A DNA stretch of 64,000 bases from Archegozetes longisetosus (GCA_018873245.2 JAEMBT020000005.1:8108001-8172000); one strand, 5' to 3'; shown: positions 48,715 through 61,866, numbered from the stretch's first letter. Translations and numbers: made by a program. The notes: generated from the sequence alone by a model not told the origin.

Positions 48715-49369
48715 TTATGCACTAATTTAATGATTAATTAATAACTATTTATTTATTGAGAAAATTTTGTTGACACACGAAGGAAGTCATGACTAACTAT
48801 CGCGATCACATGGTTTGCATTTTGATATCACTATCTCATTTTACGTCACATTAGTTTTGTCATTTTTATATATGACAACTTTTCTCACTAGAGATGTCTT
48901 ACATTCAATTTGATCTTAATATTAAATCAAATAATTATCAAAAGTGCTCATAATTAACACTCCTATTATTAGGCAATTGTTTTCATACCCAATATTATGA
49001 AAAGTAGACAAAAGCTTCACAAAAGTTACAACTTGCATAAGTTTACACATGTAATTAGATAATACACTTGATTTTGGTTAAATTTGACCTTAATCTATTG
49101 GCATATTCGTACTCTATATCTGCTGTTGTGGAAAAACCGAATATAAGAAATTGATTGATACGATTAAAGTTTTCCTTTAATGAAAAGTGTACAAAAGTTC
49201 AAGTAATAGAATCAATATTTGAATAACTGGACTTTCAGATTTAAGTGGTACTGGAGTAGTATGTAGTTACTATCCTTCTATTACTAGAGCGTTATGAGCA
49301 TCATTCCTCTCACCTAACCTAACTAACTGACAACTACTGTAATGGGGACATATTAAGATTGGTTAGCAA

Positions 49370-49952
49370 TAGCGTGACATAAACGTACAGGTTGACCTGT
49401 TTTGTACAGGAATCGGACAGCCAATACAGAGTACAGGCAAGGGTATGACCTGTACATACTCGTGTACAGGAATTAGTATCAGAAGGAAAACTATTCAATT
49501 TTTAAAAGTTATATTAGATATTATAGAAAACAACTAAAAATTCTAGTAAAGGGTGAAAACTGTAGCAATTATCGAAACAGTTATGTGCATACCAATCGGT
49601 AATTCATTTGTTGAGAGAGTTTTTAGTCTAATGAAACACATTTGGACTGACGATAGAAATCAAATGAATATTGATTTAGTTAAAACTGAAACCTGTATTA
49701 ACACTAATTTTTCAATGAGTTGTGAAGAATTCAAAGAATATATTAAAGATAAGAAAGACATTTTAAATTCTGTAAAATCTGCTTATAGGATGGAAAATAA
49801 ATCATAAATACTAAATAAAATATTTCGTAAATGTTTTTATTGTACAGGTCAAAGTACAGGGCGGTCTAAAATTATGTACAGGTTTGTACAGGAATTTTGA
49901 AGGAAAATCTTCAAAAATACAGGTTTCACTCAAAAAATTTTATGTCACACTA
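49370..49952 (+). mobile_element. hAT element, internally deleted (583 bp), perfect 8-bp target duplication
   Basis: The 8-mer GTTAGCAA flanks it exactly (49362-49369 and 49953-49960). Ends TAGCGTGACATAAA and TAGTGTGACATAAA fit the hAT consensus. At least seven GTACAGG motifs lie within 130 bp of the ends, likely transposase-binding sites. The plus-strand frame 49553-49807 encodes the hAT C-terminal dimerisation domain (PIGNSFVERVFSLMKHIW, TDDRNQMNIDLVK). No catalytic N-terminal part remains. It is inserted into a MITE-like sequence related to 9692-9900. Confidence 0.92.
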
Positions 49953-49960
49953 GTTAGCAA

Positions 49961-51242
49961 GTTAGTTAAGGGAAGCGGTGCGCTTTTCAAGCTAGACTAA
50001 AAGCAATATTCAATATTACTACATGCTGTTCCATGCCAATTTTCATTCAAATATATTGAACATTGAGTGCAGGACGCTCGCAACTGAAATACCAGATTCC
50101 CGTACTGTTTAGTGCTATTTTAAATAAAGAGACTAATTCGAGTACCGTTGGCTTCAACTATTTTAGGCCAAAGTTAGTATAGTTTGAGAACAATTTCGAG
50201 ACTGATCTTACTCTTAAAAAAGTTTTAGCGTTTCTATGAGCAGTAATGGACACGCCGGATCTGAGCTAAATTTTGACGTCTATCAAATATAAGACACTCA
50301 ACTTGCACTCGAACTCACGCTCGGGTACCAAGCATTTCGTCACGTTTATTTTATATTTAAAATTTAGCTGAAAGCCTATAAATTTTTCTGTCTCAATTTA
50401 TCAATCTGGTTTGAGTCGATAAATTGAATTTAAATCAATATACACTGTCTAGTAGGAATAACTAATAGCTAGTCGATCAAAATTGATTAAATGAGAGATT
50501 TCTCAAAGAAAATGACGCATCAGGTTAAGCAATTTAAGTTCGACGCGCTTGCCCCTAAGCGCCACAAATGCAAACGTCGTTTATCACTGTCTGTCAACTC
50601 TAAGCTTTTTTCATTTGCTTATCTCTGGATTGTATTCAGAATCCTATAAGTTCCATATTCTTTAAATGCTTTTATTGGAAAACTTTCAGTTATTAAAATA
50701 CGAGTTATAAATAAAACTGATTTAATTAGTTTATATAAAACATTTTAATGAAAATAATCTCTGCATGTTATGCAAAATAGACAGATAGAGAAGAGCTTAC
50801 AAAGTTTAGATTATTTTGAAATACGAATTGAAAAAGATATCTTAAGATTCGCCAAATAGTCAAATAGCTTCAATTCTATCCTGTCAATAGAATCTATTCA
50901 CTGTAAAATCTTTATAATTACATATTTAAAGATCGAAAGATTATCTCAAACATGAATAGAGAAAATGCTTACAATTTTTTCAGCTCTTTGAATGAATAAG
51001 CGAATAAGCATTTATATTATGATTTTGTTTTAATAACCAACTAGTATACAATTAGATCCTATTTTTGATATGAATATAAATAGTCATAGAGAAATAAATA
51101 ACAGTGTTCGCATTCGACTAATGAGATCTTTACATAGTATAGTCTTTACTGATAGCACAGATTTCGTAATCAAGATTGAATGAGCTCTTGATTAGCTTTT
51201 GTGTGACATTTGATATAAAAGGATTTGCTCGAGAAACACATG
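49961..51242. other. intergenic upstream of TIL inhibitor gene, nothing recognised
   Basis: AT-rich sequence with no repeats or exons I can support. Confidence 0.35.
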
Positions 51243-51279
51243 TATATAAAAGCAGATAAAATATATTTTTCGAACAGTT
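51243..51279 (+). promoter_or_regulatory. TATA box and initiator of the TIL inhibitor gene
   Basis: TATATAAAAG at 51243-51252, with an initiator-like ACAGTT at 51274-51279 placing the +1 A near 51276, about 30 bp downstream. The first ATG in the coding frame is 62 bp further on (51338). Spacing fits an arthropod TATA/Inr promoter. Confidence 0.7.
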
Positions 51280-51337
51280 GGCATTAAAACTCAGAGGGAT
51301 TCCAAGCATCAGAAGTGCAGTTAACATCATATCCGGA

Positions 51338-52085
51338 ATGTTGAGCTTAGCTTTATTGCTCTTAAATTCTGCTGAGCTTTGTTTGCCAAACTTTATTGAC
51401 TCTTATTTCAACAAGAACTCGACATCACCTGAAAATTTTCTCAATTATACATTTAGTTTGGATTTCTTATAAAAGGTTGATAAAATTAGGAAGTCATCAA
51501 ATTATGAATTAATCGATTATTTTTCTTTTCATTCATCTTAAGACATCGCATATTCAGAATTGATCGATCAAAATGAAGGTATGATTTGGTATTGAACGCA
51601 ACTATTTTTATGCTAGTATTAGTTTACGTTAGGAATGTGTGGGCTTAATGAAGAGTATGACAGCTGTGGCACTCCGTCTCCTCTTAATTGCGACAACTTT
51701 ATGAATCCTCCGCGAACTCGTCGTCGAAAGTGTATCGTTGGTTGTTTTTGTAGGAACGATTACGTTCGTGATCTTAAAACTGGATCGTGTATTTTACCTG
51801 AATTTTGCGGTATTCACATAGTTGCTCATTAATTGAAAATTTACTTAGACTTAGTCGAAAGAAAAGATGATTTATGAAAATTTTATGTAAATAGATTCGA
51901 ATAAAATGTGCGGTGAAAACGAAAGCTTTCATAAGTGCGGGAAAGAGTGTGTTTTTTGCGATACAACGCGTCAAATAGTAATAAGAGAAAATTGTTCTAA
52001 CTGTTCAACAGGTTGTTATTGTGATGGCAACTATATCCGGAACATGACTGACAATAAATGTATTCTCATTGATCGTTGCAAATAG
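51338..52085 (+). CDS. secreted protease inhibitor with two TIL domains
   Basis: Four exons: 51338-51455, 51543-51578, 51633-51809, 51895-52085, all phase-1 introns, giving 173 residues. The signal peptide MLSLALLLLNSAELC is followed by a linker. The first TIL (trypsin inhibitor-like) domain, CGLNEEYDSCG...GCFCRNDYVRD, has eight of the ten usual cysteines (CGTPSPLNC lacks one where CP is common). The second, CGENESFHKCGKEC...GCYCDGNYIRN, has all ten. These domains usually inhibit serine proteases and, in parasites or blood feeders, host enzymes. The reactive loops read around FMNPPRTRRRK and TTRQIVIREN, suggesting basic-residue specificity (inference). The exon 1 donor (GTTTGG) is weak; the other sites are good. 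A TATA/Inr promoter precedes it. Confidence 0.8.
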
Positions 52086-52782
52086 AGCTCATCTTAAACA
52101 TATTGTCCAATTAGAGTATAACTATTTAGTTAATGGTCAGAAAACACTCAGGAGATTGAGAATTATTTAGATAAATATCTCAATTTTTATAACCAGTTGG
52201 GTTACTTTGACCAAACTTTTGCTTTTATCTAATTATGATTAATTTAATAGAGAGAGAAAGTGCATTTAATCTTGATTAAATACTTGGTTTACGTGATATT
52301 AGAGTTTAGTATGTGGTCAAATTGATGCTAAGTTTTCTAGTTTAAGAGCATTCCATTCTCTTCAGTTCGTTGACTTTCCTCCATTAATTCATTTGATTAA
52401 TCAAATTTTATGGATATATTCTCTTAAACAGAAATTCTTGTTCCTATATAATCTATGCTTGTGTAATGGATTGTATATCAGGTTTAGTGTTTCAGAATCA
52501 CAACGATTTGATTCATTTAGCTCTTAATAGCCAAAAAGGTTTAATTTAAGCGAGAAATATGTTAATTACGTAAATGATAAGTGTTAATCATTCTAATTAT
52601 GTTTTTAATTATTAATGTATAACTTTATCTAATCTAGAAATTTGATCATTAATTTTTGAACAATCATAATAAACACAGTTTCTCTAACACAATCTTGATT
52701 GTTATTTTTACGCATCACTTAATCTGAATTTGAGAAATACATTCTTTCTATTTCAAAGATGCTATGCAAGATTTTCATTACA
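52086..52782. other. intergenic, nothing recognised
   Basis: 3' flank of the TIL gene, AT-rich, no features. Confidence 0.4.
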
Positions 52783-52996
52783 TTTGAGAGCTTAATTGCC
52801 CACGATAGTAACAAGAAAGGTCGCTGCTATTTTAACTTTTATGTCACACTCATCAACTTGTTGCCAAATTTTATCTGAAACTTCTTCTCCTACTGAGATA
52901 TGATATAAGTTTCCTAAAGTCCTCTATACTATAGTTTAATAGAAGCATATCTTATGGTTGCTATCAAGGATTACTAAGTTTTTGAGTGTATATTCA
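52783..52996. mobile_element. MITE, family M1, copy 4
   Basis: Ends TTGAGAGCTTAATTGCCC and (reversed) ACTCAAAAACTTAGTAATCC. The body keeps the GTTGCTATCAAGGATTACTA phrase seen in other copies. Confidence 0.65.
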
Positions 52997-53988
52997 TTCA
53001 ATCAATAGCTAACAAAGGTTTGAAGGCAGCGATTTCGAATAATAGAAATTGAAGCACAATAACAAGCATAAAATATATCGTTTGGAAGAACTAGTACTTT
53101 ATTATGCATTCAAATGAATAATCATTCGATTTATCATAAAAACTTGCAATCATATTTCGATCGAACTGCTATTAGATTGATCGATGACTTGTACAAATTT
53201 GATTGATTAACTCATTTGAATGATTCAATTTAGTATTTTTATTTTTCGAACCAATTGAATAAACATTGAATCATATTTGAAATTGAAAGCATGACAAAGG
53301 CAGGCACACACGCGCTTATTACACTCTTTCATCTTATTTTTCAATTAAAATGTCAGAATAGTTGAATTCAATATGAGTAGAGCCGCTAAAAGAGCTCTTT
53401 ACTATTTTTACGCCATCATCTTAAGTCTAAACGTTGACGACACGAATGATCCCATTAATCATTTACAAAATGTTTTAAGCCTTAATGCAAGGAAAGAGAA
53501 TCTCGTGCCATAGTATTTGTAACAGTATCCAAATTGAATTGCACAACATGAATGTTTAAACAGTTTTTTACTATCGAAATAACATTAAAACCTAGAATAT
53601 GTAATATTTGTTAATTAAGTGCACGCATTTGATTCTTAATAATTGAAGTTGAGTTTCAGATTTGGTAATTAAAGTAAATTTTGATTTATTAGACCTTCAT
53701 TTACATATACTATACATTAGAACGATTAACAAAATGATATATATTTCAAGTTCAAAGTGTTTACATGATATAATAGTTAATCAAATCAATTAATAAATAT
53801 GTGATAAAAATTACACTCAAATGATTTGAAGTTAAAAATCGAATGAAACTGGTTATCAATACAAACAAGTATCGAATATCGGATAACATAATGTGAAAGA
53901 AGTGCCAAAATGTTAGATTATTAGATTCTTTCAGACCAATGAATGTATGTTTTGAAAAATGAAATCAGAGTAAGAGAATTGGTCTAAT
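52997..53988. other. intergenic, nothing recognised
   Basis: AT-rich region 3' of the neurensin-like gene. No gene supported. Confidence 0.35.
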
Positions 53989-56799
53989 TTATTCGATCTC
54001 AACCTTTTTAAGGCCCGAATGTGTAATTATCATTTTGTCTTCTCTCTTCGGCTGAACACTCTTCAGCTGTTCAGTGGCTGGTATCTTATCCTTATTATCA
54101 TTGAGAGTATGATCACAATCGTCTTCGTCAGCTATCCTTAATTTGAAAGGGGTCGTTTCATCACTTGCTTCATCATCGATACATGAAAGACCTACAAGAC
54201 TAGGCAATAGTAAAGATGCAGATAATAGGGTTCCTCCGACGCAAAATATGGCTAAGCCTATTATTTTACACCAATCTAGGTTTTGATTGAACATATAGGC
54301 TGCTCGATCGATAATTCGCATTTCTTCTTGATAGCCAACGTCAATGTTCATTCGTGGGACTAAATAGCCTGCCATTAACACTATGGCACCGAACACCAGT
54401 AGAATAAATCCTATTCAAAAAGATTGGCATATAGTCGGGTCAGTGCCATAAAGCTATCTCAAATGTTATTTCAATTAGAGATAACACTTTATAGCACCAC
54501 TCGACGATTAGCACGAGTAAACACTTTGTTTTTATTAACTATTCGCTTAGTTTCAAACGCATTCAAACTTAACAATTAATGTAAATATTTGTGTCAATTT
54601 TTAGTCTTTAAATTGAGTTCTTGTTTTGCAGCACATATTGTGTTTGAACAATAATGTTATGTATTCTAGTCTAAAATACACTTTGTTTGATAGAGTTAAG
54701 CTTTGATTGTCTCAATTCTACTTTAGGTTTGATGGATTGAATGGGTTGCGGTCCTCGAATTAAGTCTGTTTTTTGCGTGAGTGACGCTAATTCAATCAAT
54801 GTAATGGTTCTATGGTGGGTCTGTATTTTGAAAACGTCTCATTTTCTGCTAACACTTCAACCTAATGACAAATTCTATTTTAAGCTATAAAATGAAACCT
54901 TATCTACTAAAAAATGCTCTATCACCTCTAAAAGTGTTTGTTAAACTCTGCACCAAAAATTAAGGGAAAGAGATATCATTTAAAATACTTTAATTTTTAA
55001 CTTTAAAAAGTTTTATAGCATTTCCTCGAAATTTTGACTGTAATTTTTCGCGAAATTTGAATTTTTACAAAGACTTTTGGAGGTGGTAGTACAGTATAGA
55101 AAACCAAAAATGTGTGTGAAAAGTTAAAGAAAGCTATTATCTGAAGTATGTATAATAATTTAATAAACATAAACTAAGTAAAAGGTGGTCAATTTGTTTC
55201 TGTAAAGAAGTGAGAGTACAACCCCTACTTCAAAATTTTTAAGTCATTATAGGATGAGACTTTACCTCTGATATCATTTGAATATATAAAGTTAAGCCTT
55301 TTTGCTTTTTGAAGAAGGGGTAAAACATTTATTTCTTTCTAGAAAGAAATTGACCGCCCTTTAATATCACACTAAAACTGCAGTTACATTGTTTTTCAGT
55401 TTTGATTTTGAATATATTATGCCTGATTTCGTCTACTGTAAATCTTTGAGATAAAGTTTCAAATGTGCTTAAAGTTCAGCAGTTATTTAGTAAGTAATTG
55501 ACGAAAATGGAATAAAAACTACGAGATATATCAGAAGTTGTTTGTATAGTTCTTTATGATGGGCCAAATATAAGTCTAAGAAATAATTATTTTCATAGCT
55601 TTGAAATGAGTCTGGCAAACGGTAGACCTATCAAAAGAGATCCTGACAATTTAATGCATATTTGATGATACGGATGTGTTATATTTAAACCTTATGAGAT
55701 TCAAACGAAGATGTGTTGCATTATTAATCAGATTTTCTTATGAATAGATAAATCATAATTGATATCCTTCCAAAAATGAATGTATTGCATTCATTACTCG
55801 AGTCAATAAAAGTGACTTGAATTCAAAGATACAAACCTATCCAAAAAACGAATCTCCAGAAAAACAGAGTTCTTTTCTTCTCTTTTGGTGCAATCAAATA
55901 TCTGAATAAAAAAATATTTTATAGTCATTATTCATAATGACTAGAGCTTTTAGAAATTTTTAAAAAAGAAAAATGTATTTAAAGACAAGCACTTTTCCAT
56001 AGAGAGGCAATGCACGTATCTTTTTCACTCAGAAACTTAATAATCCTTGTTATTAACCAGAGGTGATGCGTTATTATGGCATACTTTTCATCGGACCACA
56101 ATATTGAAGATATTAAGAAGCTTATAGAATATTCAATATAGTAATCGAGGCAAATTAAAAATTAAATTCGGCAATAAATTACTCGCATTACAGAAAGAAT
56201 GACAAAGCAACGGCATTATTTGTTGCTATCGCGGATTATTATGTTTTCAAGTGTACAAAGAGTGCATCTAAACGCTAGTCAACTAGAAGAAGCATTGAAC
56301 GACTAATTCCCTTTTGGATTATAAGTAACTCTAATTAATGTGTTTGATTATTAATGAGCGAAGTATATAAAATAGAAAAGTTCTAAACGATTTATGAACT
56401 GAGACTGAAGCGTATTTTTAATGAATAATTAAAATCTGTTAATACTTATATTCCTCATATTCTTCGTAAAGCTGAGGATTTTTAACGGTAACGTGTTCGT
56501 AGAAGTTATGCAGATATGACTTGATCCCGAAAAATCTGGGATAAGAATCTTGACGAACAGGTGTAGTACAGCTGGACAACTCATCACATTCATGAACATT
56601 TTCTAAAGTGTCTTTTGTCAATGACTCTTTGCCAGATTTTGACTTCGAGGAATCCTTTATGCAATTAAAAAGAGCTTCGTTATACTTTCAGAACAATTAT
56701 GATAATAAAGAGATGCAAACGGAATATTATGAACTACTTATTGCGTTTGACATTCAAGCTCTTATTATAAAGGATTTATTGTACCTGCTTTTCAGCCAT
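53989..56799 (-). CDS. NRSN: neurensin homologue (two-helix vesicle membrane protein)
   Basis: Four exons on the minus strand: 56785-56799, 56446-56654, 55837-55901, 53989-54410. Phases agree, giving 236 residues. Exon 1 codes MAEKQ. Exon 2 holds the neurensin signature YPRFFGIKSYLHNFYEHV and an acidic run (YEEYEEY). Exon 3 carries FFWRFVFWIGF into the first membrane helix, completed in exon 4 (ILLVFGAIVLMAGYLVP). The conserved loop IIDRAAYMFNQNLDWCK and the second helix (IIGLAIFCVGGTLLSASLL) follow, then an acidic/basic tail of about 75 residues. Neurensins sit in small vesicles of neurites; the neuronal role here is by homology. Human neurensin-1 is 195 residues, so the tail is longer. Exon 1 is the least certain part: it is tiny, with a short 130-bp intron. 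Confidence 0.85.
55179..55363. mobile_element. 185-bp MITE in neurensin-like gene intron 3
   Basis: Inverted ends TAAAAGGTGGTCAATTTG and TTAAAGGGCGGTCAATTTC, both continuing TTTCT. An inner palindrome ATTTCTTTCTAGAAAGAAAT abuts the right end. Confidence 0.65.
56025..56256. mobile_element. MITE, family M1, copy 5 (in neurensin-like intron 2)
   Basis: Left CACTCAGAAACTTAATAATC, right ATTATTATGTTTTCAAGTGT. The body is close to copy 6 (61630), including GGACCACAATATTGAAGATA. Confidence 0.75.
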
Positions 56800-57931
56800 T
56801 CCTCCTATTAATAGTGAATCTGATTTTTATATTTTATTATTCAATTAAACTACAGCTGCCATTCAATGAATTAACCTGTAATAAAAAAATAAAGCATAGA
56901 ATATAATAAACTGGGCAAGTTTAATGAACTCCGTTCTTGTTAAAACAAATTCTTTATATATCCAATAAAACAATAAAAGTCAGACTTTTATTGTACCATT
57001 TAAGAACATTAACGTTTTGTTATAGAATTGTGTACACTTGACATCTTCTGATTTTAGAATGCATAAAATCCCATTCTGACAATACAGTGCCAATATGAAT
57101 ACATCTTATATTGTGAGATCAGTCTGCCTTTATCTTTTGTACTACTCGCCTCATCCTCTTCTTTCTTATGATAAACAACTTTTGATATTATGTGAAACGT
57201 TCTAATTGATGCGGGCTTTAATTGTTAGGCAAACTGACATTCATTAATTATTAATATTCTGAGTTCAGATAAAAGCATAAGAATACAAGAATAGCCACAC
57301 ATAAAGCCATTGTATATGGAATATAATTTTTATAATCAAAAATTAAGCTAAAAAGGTTCAAATTTTTTAATTTTTTAGCAATTTAACTCGAAAGTATATT
57401 TTACAACTTCATTTCAGATTATAGCCTGTACCAGAATAACCAGATCCATAGTGCTTGTTACGAGATTATTTCGGGATAACTAAACAGTCAAAGAGGAACC
57501 AAAGTATATAATTTGACAATTTTCAAGTTTCAACCAAAATCACAACTAAGCACTAAATTTTGGAAATTGCTCAATCCCCGCACTGTTCTGTTCGTTTCAG
57601 GACGTCTGATCATTCTGATCTTTACTCACGAAATACAGACTTTACTTGATGCAAAAAAACTTATTTTAAGGTCTACTAAATGAGAACATTTCAAATAACG
57701 TACAGATAGTTCCTAAAGTCTTACAAATCGATCTCTTGGTAAAACAGACAAATAGGAGTTAATCTTGATATCTGTGAAAACAGTTACTTTTCAAAAACCA
57801 ATTTTAAAAGGGTTCTATAGATATGTGTGACTTTGAATTATGTTTTATACTTGTTATAAAGCGAACTGAAGTCATATTATCACAAAAGTATAAATTTTAG
57901 GTTAGTCTTATAAGTCCAGTGGTCTAAGTTA
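56800..57931. other. intergenic upstream of neurensin-like gene
   Basis: The promoter should be here. No clear TATA box, exon or repeat. Confidence 0.35.
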
Positions 57932-58046
57932 TATTATTAATCCAAGAAGCAAGTGCGCAAAGGGAAAAGCTTTGTTTAAGTTCTATTATTTATTAAGGCC
58001 TCTAGTTCTAGAGGTGTTCGCGCACTTGCTTTTTGGATTAATAATA
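57932..58046. mobile_element. 115-bp hairpin MITE
   Basis: Arms of 27 bp match with one or two differences: TATTATTAATCCAAGAAGCA...GCGC on the left, its inverse GCGCACTTGCTTTTTGGATT on the right. The loop holds a smaller palindrome CCTCTAGTTCTAGAGG. Confidence 0.78.
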
Positions 58047-61000
58047 GATATAAGTCAAAATGTATTCGAAACTTGGCCTTCGTATCTTCAGAAAGATAAA
58101 AGATTTTTGTTAGTTATTTTTCAGTAAGTTTTAGCATAAAACAATTGAAACTAAAATGATATATGATACGATATTAGTAAGCGACTAAATTTAACTGATT
58201 TTTAACTTGGCTCACAGTATATGGCACATCTGATTAATTGAGTTGAATACTTCATTATTTTAATGAAAATTTTTTCTAATGTAACGATTAACCCTCGAAG
58301 GATTATATTACACTAGCTTTTAATAATCTTTTTTCTCTTTTATAACTAATTGACGATAAATTTGTTTTACTAATTTTATCTTTACTAGAATGCAAAAATG
58401 CCTGATATCTATATTCTTTTAGAATTGAATAGTCTTATATGGCCTGAAGAATATTTAAAGTTGTCCAATAACAGTGAAAACAAGACAATGTCTGTCATAA
58501 AGAGCACACATTAATCAAAATTTAATAATGCCTGATAAAATGCCGATCCAAACTTGATAAATAGTTAATGAGGTTATGAAAGTAATCATCGAAAGGCTTT
58601 CTTATCTATTGCAATGAAAGAGCTATTTTTGACACAATTATTGATAAAATGCCCATTTTCAGAGTACCGTTCAACAGCTCTTAACTAAGTTTCTGATTCT
58701 CGTCAAAATTTTATAACCATCCTCGCGAGTAAGGTATTTCCAAACATTAAAAATAATAAATCTTTTTACATAATCCGTGTCATGTGTTCAGGCTTGAGCT
58801 CAAGTGTTTACATGATCAAAAAACATGTTCAGCAAATATTACTGATTGTTATTATTTGAATTTTATAAATGATTGATTGTTGCAAAGAATAGCGCTAAAC
58901 CTTCTCAGTACATTACAGTGCTGGAAATTGCTTGAATACGGTAGCTCATTTAATACTAACTTACATATCGAGTTTTTAATTAGAATTCATCTTTAAATCT
59001 TTCCTTTATTTGGCCTTACCAGTAATTCTGCGCTTTGATTCAAATTAATATTTTGCAATTCATGTGCTTATTAAAGATAGTTCAACATATATCCTAATAA
59101 ATTTTCATGCTCAAGCTTGAAGTTTTTTGTTATTGAATTTGTGTAGTAAATATTCACTACGCAAACGGATTCGGGAAAAATCATTTGAATCACGATTTTA
59201 GAACTCATTTGTGGATTGGAATCAGTATTATTTGATGAACAGTAGTTGACTCTTTTCAATTTTATCGCTTATTGTGAGCCTTATTAAAAGCTTATTCATT
59301 TATCGCTATAGTTGATATAGTCATGATCTCTATTACAAAATCTCAGTTATGAAAATGACATCCAAGTTACTAATGAGATAGTTGCGAGATACTAATCAAC
59401 TTTTTCATCTCAAAAACTTAGAGAGAAACGAAAATATTGAAATCATTTAATATAATATTTTATTTGCAGAGCCTTTATTGATTTTGATCCGCATTTGGCT
59501 GTATAATACAGCAAGTTTTGAGTGCATTATATTAGCTTTAATAAATGTACTAATATTTTGAAAGCATGACTGGAGGCTATTGCTTACTTTTGGATTGAAA
59601 AATAGCTTTAAACTGCAGCTCATTTTTGATTGAAAACAATCTTGTTTGGACAGTACCTTTTGATTTTGTTGAAAGAGTACACGATGTTTTTATTGTAATT
59701 ATACTATCGAACGGAAGATCATATATAGGAGAGATCCATTCGGTTCACTAACTCTTAAGTAATTTTGTTTATCACTTCATCCATAGACTCTTTTAGAGAA
59801 GTTTTACAAAAATAAATCCATAAATTTCTAGATATCCTGACAGAAACACCAACTTTTAAGCCTACTATTAGCCAGTAAAGCGTCAATTATATTGCTGACT
59901 AGCACAGTTTTAAAGTTATTGATATTTCCACGCTTAAGTGCAAGTCTAAAATTTATGTCACACTTATCTATAATAATGAAAGATGGACATATTTTATGTA
60001 TTATGAAAGTGGACTCACAGCTATCGCGTTAATCTAGGGATCGGAATGAACTCTATTTTGAATCTTATGGTCGTTAGAATAAAGACCTTTACTTGCTCAT
60101 AATCAGCTCATTTAAACACCACAGCACTTAAGAATATAGTTCCGTTTGTACTTTCCTAAGAAAGCGAATAGTGTTTAAAGAGTCTACTCGAAAGAGAGTT
60201 AGGGTATTAAGCGTGTTAGCTGATTATGAAATAGTGAAAGCGATCGATAACCATTACAAGATCGGGTGTCACACTGTCAACAGCTATCGCATCTTAATAT
60301 GTACTATGAACTACAGCTGAAATGAGTGTAGAAATAACATTATTAGTTTCAATTAGACTGGTTTCAATGTCATGTTACACACTATCAACATGTGGGCGTT
60401 CTCTCCATATCACAGCATGAATTCATTTTATGCTTATATTCAACTCCGATTCAATTTTAACCCGCATTGTAAAAGATGGCTATAACTTATGTCTCTCATA
60501 TATTTCATGCTCAAGGCTTGATCTCGGCTTTCCTTAAAGGTTGGCACATATGCAGAAAAACCATTTATTGACACAAACTTCTCAATTTTAAGGCTTTTAT
60601 CCCTCGGAGAACTCAAATTCTATTAAACATATCCTATTTTCGAGCTGAATTACTATTTTAGTAATTATTTAAATGTCACAATAAATGCAATGTTAAATCA
60701 AGTATACAAAATGACAGACATTTTTTACTAGTTTAGGCCGAAGTCCATCATTGATTATCATTAGACTACTAGTATTTAATTAAATCAACAAAGATTCTGA
60801 ACTCATGTAAATCAAATACTATAAAATTATATTCTGCCTATAGTTTCTCTTTATTAGGTCATTATTTTGATCCTTAAATAGCGAATAAACACTTTAAATA
60901 AGCTTTTGATAGCATGAGTTTATAACACTAGTTCTAATTTAAATCAAGGGATTTATGGGCTAATTTAGTCTTGTTTGTTCACAATAAATTTTATGATACA

Positions 61001-61629
61001 TTTCACAGATTTGAGATAGGATTATATTGATCACTTCCCCTGTAAAAGACACTTACTCTCAGAGCAAACTAAACTTCAAATTCAGATTGCTTAAACGTAA
61101 TGTTTCGTGCGAAAAAAAGATTTTGTTATATTCGATACTGTGATTCTTTTTAACTTTAAAGTTTAGAATTGCTTATCACCCACACATTAGAATCTCTGAA
61201 TAGAAAATCATTAAATATATACGAAATGAAATTTTTAAGTTTCCAATTAATCCAATTTTTCAAAAGTAAGATTTTTTCTTTAGACTTTTGTCTATTTTAA
61301 AATCTACGTGACATAAGCTTTACTCTGACAGGCATTTTATTTTACATATACATGTAGGTTTCATATTCCACAAAAATACAATTTTCTAAGAGCTCATCTA
61401 CTGTTACGCCCAACAAATTAGGATTTAGTATAAGGATAAAACCTATTATTGCTTTTTTAATCAATTCAAATTGCGTGAAAGATAAATATTCCAGTTAATT
61501 ATCTATAAGAAAACAAAAATAACTGTCATATGAACGCAAAGTTGCGACACTACTGATAATTTGAAACGAATTTATTAGAAGTGATATAAAAGTGTACCAC
61601 ATTTAGTTCTCTATTGAACATTATAATGC
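58047..61629. other. intergenic, nothing recognised
   Basis: 3.6 kb of AT-rich sequence with no ORF of note, no inverted-repeat element and no RNA gene that I can support. Confidence 0.4.
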
Positions 61630-61866
61630 AGTACAATAAAAATTTAATAATCCTTTATAGTTACCAGAGGTGATGAATTTTCATAGAATGCTTTCTATCG
61701 GACCATAATATTGAAGATATTAACAGGCTTATAAAATATTCAATATAGTAATCAAACAAAATTACGGATCAAATTTGGAAAAAAATTAATGTACATCACA
61801 GGGAGAATAACAAAGTAACTGGGTTTCTTTTGTTGCTACCGCAGGTTATTAAGCTTCCAAGTGTAC
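61630..61866. mobile_element. MITE, family M1, copy 6
   Basis: Left AGTACAATAAAAATTTAATA, right TTATTAAGCTTCCAAGTGTA. These are among the clearest ends of the family. Confidence 0.75.

Noticed and set aside
56608..56811. Plus-strand 67-codon ORF that looks protein-like
   Set aside because: It overlaps neurensin-like exons 1-2 in antisense, uses a GTG start and has no family or splice support.
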